Shown: in pieces, positions 17,946 to 25,102 of the stretch
Numbering within the stretch: the stretch's first letter is position 1
Layout: every line of letters begins with the position of its first letter
Source of the DNA: Patescibacteria group bacterium UBA5532
GTDB lineage: Bacteria; Patescibacteriota; Gracilibacteria; BD1-5; UBA2023
NCBI GenBank assembly: GCA_002426885.1
Contig: DINU01000022.1
Span: 67,217 to 92,318, forward strand
Reading direction: 5' to 3'
DNA: 25,102 bases
The notes under the pieces: generated by a model
Told to the model about the DNA's origin: nothing
The model's database searches: none
Seen by the model: the letters and a program-made list of their open reading frames with translations, nothing else
Program-made: the position numbers and the translations under genes

Positions 17946-18554
17946 ATGTGATCCACTCCTTCCGTTACTCCTGCCCGTCAAGAAGTCATCTATGACGCAC
18001 TTCCGATCACTGCTAATCTCAGGGAAGAAATAAATAAAATTCTTGAATCTATTCTTCATGACATTTCCTCTGTGTTGGTGAAACCACTACGAAGTGGTTT
18101 TACGCGTAATGGTGAGGAATCATGGTTTTTTCCACTCAATGAAGGGATAGAAAGTTGAGTAATAACACGAGAGGAACTCTGAAGAATGATTCGGAGGGGT
18201 CTTGAAAACCATACAAGAAAAATGCTTCTACTCGCTCAAAAATGATATGCAGATCATATCTGATGAAGAGAAAACATCGAAATTCTCGCATGGTGACTCA
18301 AGGAAACACAAGAGGGAAAAATTCAACTCTTTTCTCAGGATGGTATCGCAAAAATTCGATTCGATCATGGGGAAGATAGGGGGGCATATCGCTGAGAAAA
18401 ATATGTAAGAACTCATCTTGGAGAAAGAGATCTTATTGAAGAGTATCTTGAGAAGCTTCTGGATTATGAGGGGCAGATCAGCGCATACGAAGTAAGAAAG
18501 ATACGTTCCCAGCGTGTAACGAGAGTTCTTGATGAGTGCTGTTGTAGTCACTAG
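17946..18554 (+). CDS. Conserved-looking hypothetical protein, 202 aa
   Basis: The frame is open only with UGA as glycine: 8 of 18 glycines are UGA, including the second codon (ATG TGA). It ends CCCSH at TAG. The protein is soluble, charged and mostly helical, with no signal peptide or membrane helix. Visible segments are LREEINKILESILHDISS, TREELGRMIRRGLENHT, KIRFDHGEDRGAYRGEKYV and HLGERDLIEEYLEKLL. A run of three cysteines lies near the end. No family is recognised. Codon use is more AT-rich than in the housekeeping genes. It starts after a CRP-like palindrome, and DedA follows 59 bases on. The long intact frame supports it as real. Confidence 0.7.
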
Positions 18555-18563
18555 AAATCCTTT

Positions 18564-18591
18564 TTGCCTTTTCCCGCTTTTTCCATAGTAT
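18564..18591 (+). promoter_or_regulatory. Possible promoter of DedA gene
   Basis: TTGCCT (18564-18569) and TAGTAT (18586-18591) are 16 bases apart, 22 bases before the ATG. Confidence 0.5.
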
Positions 18592-18613
18592 CAGTGGACT
18601 TCGTGATATCTGC

Positions 18614-19417
18614 ATGACTCGAACTACGCCATCATTCGTCCACACGTTCGCTCGGATTCTGAGTATATTTTTTGTCGTTCTGACGTTCGGGATCGTTATC
18701 CTCACGTTTTTTCAGCCAGATCTAGTCAAGAGCGTGATCGCATGGATCGGGAATCTCATCGAGCACATAGGAGTGTGGAATTATCTGATCGCATTTCTCT
18801 CAGCATGTATCGAGTCACTTCCGATTATCGGGGTCGTCCTTCCTGGGATGAATATCATGATTCTGGTCGGGGGATTCTGGGGAAAAACGCATCTTATCGG
18901 GACGCTTCTCTCTGCGAGTGTGGGCGCGATGCTCGGGAATTTTCTCGGATTCTGGCTCGGGAGAGAGTATGGTCGAGAGATTCTCGACGAGCATGGTGAG
19001 TGGTTTGGACTCGGCAAGACAGAGGTAAAAATCATGGATCGACAGATCGCAAAAAATGGCCCGTGGTATATTATTCTCGGAAAATTTCATAATGTCGCTC
19101 GCGCATTTGTCCCGTTTCTCGCAGGATCAGGTGGTATGCAGTTACGGACATTTTGGCTCTATAATACGATCGGATCTGTCATATGGGCTATCACGGTCAA
19201 TTGTCTGGGTATATTTTTTATCGATCAGTACGAGATGATTCTCGATAACTTCGGGAAGATTCTCCTCGTGATTATGATCGGATTCCTCGGATATGCGTAC
19301 TTCTTCCAGAGGGAAAAATGGAATAGTTACCTCCGAGAGAAACGGCAAGAAATAGAAGAGAAAGAGCAGAAACGCGCAGAAAAACGTAAAAATTCCCAGC
19401 CAAATTCTCGTACATAA
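18614..19417 (+). CDS. DedA/VTT-domain membrane protein
   Basis: This is a 267-residue integral membrane protein of the DedA family, whose members act in lipid handling, including undecaprenyl phosphate flipping in some bacteria. Membrane helices are at the N-terminus, around 52-90, near the GNFLGFWLGREYGRE segment, and at 180-235. Family segments: CIESLPIIGVVLPG (acidic residue plus proline-glycine), SVGAMLGNFLGFWLG, and KFHNVARAFVPFLAGSGGM (arginine and proline of the R-x-x-P type motif). A highly charged tail of about 30 residues (EKEQKRAEKRK) follows. The next gene begins 35 bases on with no terminator between, so an operon with the transferase is likely, consistent with a lipid-carrier role. 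Confidence 0.88.
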   Translation: MTRTTPSFVHTFARILSIFFVVLTFGIVILTFFQPDLVKSVIAWIGNLIEHIGVWNYLIAFLSACIESLPIIGVVLPGMNIMILVGGFWGKTHLIGTLLSASVGAMLGNFLGFWLGREYGREILDEHGEWFGLGKTEVKIMDRQIAKNGPWYIILGKFHNVARAFVPFLAGSGGMQLRTFWLYNTIGSVIWAITVNCLGIFFIDQYEMILDNFGKILLVIMIGFLGYAYFFQREKWNSYLREKRQEIEEKEQKRAEKRKNSQPNSRT

Positions 19418-19452
19418 GTTTTCCTCTTTTTTGTCACTGAGATTTTCTTTCT

Positions 19453-20604
19453 ATGATTTCTTTTTTTCCTGCACTTTTTCTCCTGTTTCTGATCGCGATC
19501 GCGACGAGTTATTGCGTGACGATCGTGATTCGGAAAATTTTTTTCTCGATCGGCATCCTCGATCGTCCGCATCTGTATCCTGTCGAGGGGGATCGTCCTC
19601 CTGCGCCGTATTCACTCGGCGTGATTCTCTGGGTTACACTCGTTATCTTGAGTCCGCTTCTTTTTTTCCTCTTTGACTTTAATGATGTACTGACTCGGAG
19701 ATTTATCATATTTCTCGCGCTGGGCGGACTCGTGACAGCGATCAGCTTCCTCGATGATATGGACACGATCGGAAAAATCGGATTCTCGATCCCGCCATGG
19801 GTGCGCCTCCTTTTCCAGATTGCTATCGGTGCGGTCGTCGGTATTACAAGCATAAAAATCAGCTATCTGAGTAATATCTTCGGAGAGGGGATTATTTTTC
19901 TCGATCAGTATTTCTCGACGTTTCATATCGGAGATATCGGTATCACAGTCTACTATATTCCAGTGCTTGTCACGATCTTCTGGTACGTTCTCGTGATGAA
20001 TGCGCTGAACTGGTCGGATGGGATTCCTGGACTCACGGGTGGTTTCTCACTCGTGTCATTTCTGATCCTCATGGGGCTCGCGCTGAAGCTCTATCTGCTC
20101 GATGCGACGCTTCCCAGTCAGGAAAATAGCCGATTCGTGCTTGCGCTCCTCATGATCCTGATCCCGACGACTTTTTTTCTGACACGTCAAGATATTCATC
20201 GGACGGGACTTATGGGGGACTCAGGGACGATGATGCTCGCATTCTCACTCGCGACACTCTCGATCATCGCCTGAGGAAAGATCGCGACTGCGATCGCAGT
20301 GCTCTGAATCTATCTGATCGATCTTTTTTATGTCGTATCGATGCGGATTCTCTCTGGTAAAAATCCGATGAAGGGCGATCGGACACATCACCTCCACTAT
20401 CGACTGATGGAGCTCGGGCTGAGTCCGAGTGTGACACGGAACTTCATCTTTGCACTGTCATTTCTCTTCGGAGTCTCGGCGATCTTCCTCGATACAAATG
20501 GAAAAATCATCCTGATTCTCATGCTCGGAGTGATCGTCGTCTTTCTGACGAAGATACTGACACTCATGGAAAAGGCCTGATGAAGAAAGTCGAAACAACG
20601 ATAG
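19453..20604 (+). CDS. Polyprenyl-phosphate sugar-1-phosphate transferase (WecA/MraY-like)
   Basis: This is a 383-residue multi-pass membrane enzyme of the glycosyltransferase 4 / MraY-WecA-TagO family, which transfers a sugar-1-phosphate to a polyprenyl phosphate. Motifs: FLDDMDTIGKIG (DD pair), NALNWSDGIPGLTGG, TGLMGDSGTMM and the histidine motif THHLHYRLMELGL after GDR. The -G-GKIATAIAVL- UGA and two UGAs near the end are read as glycine, giving a TAG stop at 20602. Substrate (GlcNAc versus others) is unknown; the histidine motif is closer to WecA/TagO-type enzymes than to MraY. It follows DedA and precedes a tRNA gene. Confidence 0.88.
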
Positions 20605-20614
20605 GAGGATTCGC

Positions 20615-20641
20615 TTGACTTATTCGAGAAATCGGTACTAT
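20615..20641 (+). promoter_or_regulatory. Possible promoter of tRNA-Gly(GCC)
   Basis: TTGACT (20615-20620) is followed after 15 bases by TACTAT (20636-20641), just before the tRNA. The spacing is short but the position fits. Confidence 0.5.
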
Positions 20642-20649
20642 ACCCCTGC

Positions 20650-20726
20650 GCGAGCATAACTCAATTGGCTAGAGTACCGCCTTGCCATGGCGGTTGTTGT
20701 GGGTTCGAGTCCCATTGCTCGCTCCA
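20650..20726 (+). tRNA. tRNA-Gly(GCC)
   Basis: A 77-base cloverleaf with acceptor GCGAGCA/TGCTCGC, anticodon stem CCGCC/GGCGG enclosing loop TTGCCAT (anticodon GCC) and encoded CCA. It reads GGC/GGU, not UGA. The next gene begins 16 bases downstream with no terminator between. Confidence 0.95.
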
Positions 20727-20742
20727 TTTCTGTAAAAATAAA

Positions 20743-21612
20743 ATGATCAATTCTAATCCAGATAAGACAAATACGGGCGATAGTCTCTCACAATATATTT
20801 GATCTTTTTTTTGAGAAAAAACTCATGAAAAGTTAGAAGAAGTCACTAGGCTCAGAAGTGATCCCAAATGAACACCGCTACAAATTTTTGATTTTGATGA
20901 TACAATCTATTCAAGAAAACAAACCTTAAAAGTAATAGGCTTACAAAATAATAGATGAGAATATTGAAACAAATGGATACTTGCAAAATATAGCTGAAAA
21001 CTAGAAGAAGAATGGAGTAGGACTTTTTGAGGGAACCATACTCAATATAGAGATAAAATCTCACTCGACATAGGTCATACTGACTTTCAGAAACATGCTA
21101 GCATCTTGTGAGAAGAGAGCTTACGAGCATTTATTACAAATGTATTAGCATGAGTAGGATCACTTTCCACGGAACAAGTGGGGTCAGCGTATCTAGCGTA
21201 TTGAAGAGAATTTTATTCTGAGAAGAGGGAATCAGAGCAGAAAATATGACTTGTATCTAATTTGGATGACTTAAAAAATCATGTAGCGGAATCAGTCTGC
21301 TACGTATTGACAGCGACAACTGCTCCCGAATTAACGAGAGTGAAATTAAAACTCACCGGAATAGATACATGGAGACATAAAATTGTGCCAGACTGAAAAA
21401 CAAAAATTCTATCTCTCATAGAAATTGTTTTGGAATTGTGATATATTCCCGAAGAAATCATAGTGTATGAAGATAGGCCAGAACATTTCCTTCGGTGTTG
21501 ACCAGAGTTATCGGGGTTATTATGAACGAAAATTATAGTAAAAAAAGTAGAAATTGGAGAAGATAATAATTTGCAAGTATTGGAAGAAAAAGTGTATGAA
21601 GAAGGTGCATAA
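20743..21612 (+). CDS. HAD-like phosphatase, extremely UGA-rich
   Basis: The 289-residue frame is entirely invisible with the standard code: 15 of 25 glycines are UGA, against about 15 percent in korA. The HAD catalytic core is recognisable: motif I LQIFDFDDTIYS with D50 and D52, motif II YVLTATTAPE (T190), a lysine near 219-221 (DGKTKIL), and motif III EIIVYEDRPEHFLR with E243-D244. About 125 residues between motifs I and II form an insert or cap. The order TxTT, K and YEDRPEH resembles the HAD module of Swiss Army Knife RNA-repair-like proteins, but this is tentative. Codon use (TTA, ATA, AAA) is strongly AT-biased relative to neighbours, suggesting transfer or young age. It has no signal peptide. 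It likely shares a transcript with the tRNA. Confidence 0.75.
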
Positions 21613-21640
21613 TACCATCGAAAACAACATAAATTCAATA

Positions 21641-21670
21641 AAACCGTATCTTTCGATACGGTTTTATTAT
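21641..21670. terminator. Shared bidirectional terminator
   Basis: AAACCGTATC (21641-21650) pairs with GATACGGTTT (21655-21664) around TTTC, with T-rich sequence to the right and A-rich to the left. It lies between the convergent HAD and DUF11 genes. Confidence 0.85.
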
Positions 21671-21680
21671 TTTTCCTTTC

Positions 21681-24600
21681 TTACTGAGCGACGCGCTCGA
21701 CAGTGTAATGATCGAGATATTGTGTCAGAAGTGGTGGTGGATATGAGATCGCTCGACTCGAGTAATTGATAATCAGTCCCGAAGTCAGTACATTATAGGA
21801 GTTATTTCCACGTACATATGAACGGTTCTGGACGAGCTCATTCGCATTTCCATAGAGTGATCCGTCGACTTTCAGGATATTCGCTGTGGTGGATGCATTC
21901 GATGGAGGTGTGATTTTTCCAGTCGCACTGCTCTTGCTGATAGCGATGTATACTCCTGCAAGATTCGTGACATTCGGATGGATGACGATATTTCCATTTT
22001 CGACGATAAATGCCCAGCTTGCAGTCGATGCATTTGTCTGATACTGGATGTTTCTCTTCAGGATGAGATTTCCATTCTGGACCAGAATCGTCCTGATTCC
22101 GGTCAGATTCAGCTCACAGTCGATCGTGAGATCCGCACCTTTTATCACGAGAATACCAGTGTTTCCATTCAGAGAAGAGAGCTGGCTCGCGAGATCAGAA
22201 CAGTTCGTGATCGTCTTCGGTCCAGTCGATGATATATCCGTCTTGATGAGAAGTGCTCCAGAATTCTGAATCGTCGTCGTACCACCACCCTGGACACCTC
22301 CAGAGATATTCGCATTTCCGACGACTGTCGTCGTGAAGTTTCCCTTCGCGAGGTTATCGAGAAATGAACGAAGGAGTGCATCAGTCGATTCTGTCAGCGT
22401 GACAGAGCGCATGTATGCCGTCCCTCCTGCGGTATTCGAGATAAATGCTCCAGATATTTTTACTGGTATCGATACGAGATCGATCCCATTCGAGGTCAGA
22501 GTGATACCTCCAGCCTTTCCGATGGTACCACCGATGAAGCGATCGCGGAGTGTGAGAGGATTTCCTCCTGTCTCATCTGGATAGAGTTCTGATCCCTTAA
22601 AGAGAGTGATCTCTGCGGTATTACTGACAGTATACTTCTGGTATGAACATCCAGCGGATCCACAGTTATATGGAAGGAAATAATCCCCTTGTCCGATGGC
22701 GACATATTTTCCATCTCATGTCTTATAGCTTGATGCGGAAGTCCCGATCGGAGTACAGGTCGCTCGTGAGCTTCCTGCAGAAGTCACTCCCTCGCCGTCT
22801 GCCTCGAGACAGAAGAGTCGAGTCACATCGAGGAGAAGAGGCATCGTGTATTTCTGATTTATACCGAAGAGAACAGTGTCTGCGACAGAGAAGATAGGCG
22901 TCTTACTTCCGACGACGATCTTATATGGATCGGTATCGAAGTGATAGTTCATGAATCCGATTCCGAGTTTTGATGCGGAAAGATTCGGGATACGAATCCA
23001 TGTGTCGAGGATCGGATTTTCTCCTGGGACTGTCATCGACTTTCGAGTGAGCTTACATGCAGAGCTACAATATGCATCATCTCGATTTCCACTTCCGAGA
23101 TCACATTCTTCTCCACCCTGCAAGATTCCATCTCCACAGTATGGATTTCCATTTCCTGTACAATTCTGGTAATTCTCGACATTACAAGATGAGAGCTCGC
23201 TCATCGTATAACATTTTCCATCGGGCGATCCACTTCGGCATGCTTCCCGATCTTTAAAATACTGGATCGAGCAGACTCGGTCTGATCCGAAACACGCGTG
23301 AATGTAGTAGAGTTCATTTCCTGCATCTCCAACATAGAGATATGCGGGATCAGAGTTTTTCGTATCCTTCGTACAGTATTCGCTTGCAGAGCTCGGCATA
23401 CTTCCATCAGCCTTACAGCGTCCACCTTCGAGTGGATTATCTACCGCTGCGATATTCAAAATCGTCTGATTGCTCGTGGTTGTGACTTTGACTGGGATAG
23501 TAATATCTGGAAAACTTGCATTTGCCTGAATCTGGGCTGTCGAAGTACAAGTGACTTTTTTTCCACTTGTAGAACACGACCATCCATTTCCAGATGCTGA
23601 TCCAGTAATCTCGACTCCTGTCGGAATAATATCCTGTACGGTTGTCGTATTTTTTGTCGTTTTTGGACCTGCATTCGTGACACGGATGACATACTCGAAG
23701 CTCGCATCTTTCGCGATATTGACCCCAGGGGAGTTATTCGCATCGTTCAGAGCGCCGTTATAGCGGATATATTTCTTGACAGAAAGATCATATTCACTGA
23801 CGAATACACAGGCAGGATCTTTTTCCCGTTCTTCTGGTGGAAGTGCCGCACATCCATCTCCTGGTGGAGGTGGTGGTGTCGTGTCACAGTCTGGATCAGA
23901 TGCCTCACAGACGTATGCGATATTCTGCATCGGCGTCCCAGATGGGACATCGTCTGCGACTTTTACTGTGATCGTAAAATTCAGAGTCGCTCATGCAGGG
24001 ATTGATGCTTTCGTCTCACAGACGAGATAAGCTCGCGCACGAGACTCTCCATTGAATGTCTTCGTTCCCTTCGTACATGTCCAGTCAGATGAAGGAGGTA
24101 CTATATTCTCGATCGAGATATACTGCGGAAATGTATCCTTCACGATCGCTCCATTTGCAGGAGTCGATCCTTCATTCTTCATGACATAGTAGTAGTTAAA
24201 TGTCTCTCATGGAGTGATCGTCACGGCATCATCAGCATTTTGCGAGTCTCCTGCGGAATCTTTTGTCTTTGCGTATTTCTTGATCGTAAGCTTCGTCTCA
24301 TCATCTCCGATCGTGATACATGCAGGATCTTTCTGTGGATTGTTTGTCGGAGTACAGACCTGTGGTGGAGGAGGTGGGGGATTATCATTTCCACAGATAT
24401 CTTCACCATTTGGTCCCGTCGGATTGGTCGCTCATGGAGAATCGGTACAGATATATGCGACATTATGCATATCAGTCCCACTCGGTGTGTTACTATCGAT
24501 CTTTACAGGAACAGTAAAAATATATTTTCCAGAATTTGCTGGGAGCGGAGTTTTTTTCTTACAGACGAGAGCGATCCGAGTCGTTCCGTTATATGTCGTC

Positions 24601-25102
24601 TTGGTACATGTCCAGTCACTCGTCACATCGGCTCATGATGGATTTTTTACTGAAATTTCTCCATTCCATGAGAGGTGCTCCGGGAACGTATCTTTTACCA
24701 TGACATTACTCGCATCGACACTACTCGGGTTCTCTATGACATAGTAGTAGTTAAACGCTTCACCCGGGGAGAGATCGACTGGGGCAGACTGGGAATCTCC
24801 AGTCGTATTGATTTCTTTCGCGTACTTCTTAATCGTGAGATTCGGTCCATTCGGATTTCCCGGAGTGTAGCTCGCAGTACAGCTTCCGTCCTTTCCATTT
24901 GCTTCACATTTCCATGAATAATTATGAGTCGTTCCGTTCAGGACATCCTGAAAACCACTCGGCGTTCCAGTATCACACTGACCTGCAGTGATCGGACTCG
25001 AGAGTGACTGTCCATTCAGAGATGATGCACAGACTGGTCATTCAGTCGTATTCTCTGGCTTACAGCTGGCGCTACATCAATTCGTTCCCCAGCCTGCATG
25101 TG
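21681..25102 (-). CDS. Large surface protein with DUF11 repeats, N-terminus outside window
   Basis: At least 1140 residues are visible, ending at TAA; the start lies outside the window. The visible part begins with a C-rich segment (GTNGCSASCKPE, then YSWKCEANGKDGSCTASY), followed by three DUF11-type immunoglobulin-like repeats, each starting (D/N)LTIKK or LSVKK and containing (V)KDTFP or VQDIIP, a WTC or WSC, and NVAYIC or NIAAVD. Proline-rich linkers (NPPPPPPQVC, TTPPPPPGDGC) join them. After these comes a Cys-rich unit YCGDGILQGGEECDLGSGNR resembling DUF4215/myxococcus-type repeats, then a long Asn/Thr/Ile-rich region likely beta-helical (GNLILKRNIQYQ, GNIVIHPNVTNLAG). UGA is occasionally used as glycine. 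No C-terminal anchor is evident. The protein is probably extracellular and adhesive; this is inference. Confidence 0.85.

Noticed and set aside
18228..18551. 107-aa minus-strand frame
   Set aside because: It lies opposite the 202-aa gene, which has a continuous code-25 frame from start to stop with a plausible leader.
20650..21700. Attachment-site duplication of the tRNA-Gly 3' end after the HAD gene
   Set aside because: No copy of the tRNA 3' sequence is found downstream, so integration at the tRNA is not shown.
1..25102. CRISPR array, insertion sequence or prophage genes
   Set aside because: No spaced direct repeats, transposase or phage gene is seen; repeats found are within protein-coding domains.

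Overview
The window reads as chromosome of a Gracilibacteria/Absconditabacteria-type bacterium (Candidate Phyla Radiation, genetic code 25, UGA = glycine). With the standard code nearly every gene is broken by in-frame TGA. Read as glycine, those TGAs fall on invariant glycines of unrelated proteins: the GDG thiamine-diphosphate motif of KorB, the GGC catalytic loop of MurA, the RGLDYY motif of HisRS, the IGRANP helix of ribosome recycling factor and the DEEH-RFG segment of Mfd. TAA and TAG are the only stops. All coordinates below use this code, so several genes are far longer than a standard ORF search suggests and three are invisible to it (95, 202 and 289 aa).

Layout. 1-2098: partial secreted repeat protein (-), a nucleotidyltransferase/NDP-kinase-like fusion (+), and a T4SS-type pilin (+). 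2229-4526: korA-korB, a 2-oxoacid:ferredoxin oxidoreductase. 4820-6334: secreted Kazal/SLH/META protein. 6419-10291: leftward operon frr, a small RNA polymerase alpha-CTD-like protein, and mfd. 10423-11178: surface protein with a C-terminal anchor. 11298-11708: four tRNAs (Gly-UCC, Ile-GAU, Pro-UGG, Glu-UUC). 11850-12458: HAD nucleotidase. 12448-14042: tmk-tilS operon (-). 14219-15475: murA. 15549-16199: small secreted protein (-). 16474-17820: hisS (-). 17946-20604: unknown protein, DedA family protein and a WecA/MraY-like transferase (+). 20650-21612: tRNA-Gly(GCC) followed by an AT-rich, UGA-dense HAD protein. 21681-25102: large DUF11-repeat surface protein, N-terminus outside the window (-).

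The content mixes housekeeping (translation, tRNA modification, repair, peptidoglycan precursors, dTMP kinase) with an envelope inventory (pilin, adhesin-like proteins, anchored protein, protease-inhibitor-like protein), as expected for a small host-associated cell. Promoters have a recognisable -35 (TTGACA, TTGACT, TTGCNN) and a -10 often of form TACAAT. Leaders are short and mostly lack a Shine-Dalgarno sequence. Intrinsic terminators are common and often shared by convergent genes.

Most worth a second look: the orphan alpha-CTD-like protein between frr and mfd; the nucleotidyltransferase-NDPK fusion; the UGA-dense HAD gene next to tRNA-Gly; a perfect CRP-type palindrome before an unknown gene; and KorB ending just after its last cluster cysteine.
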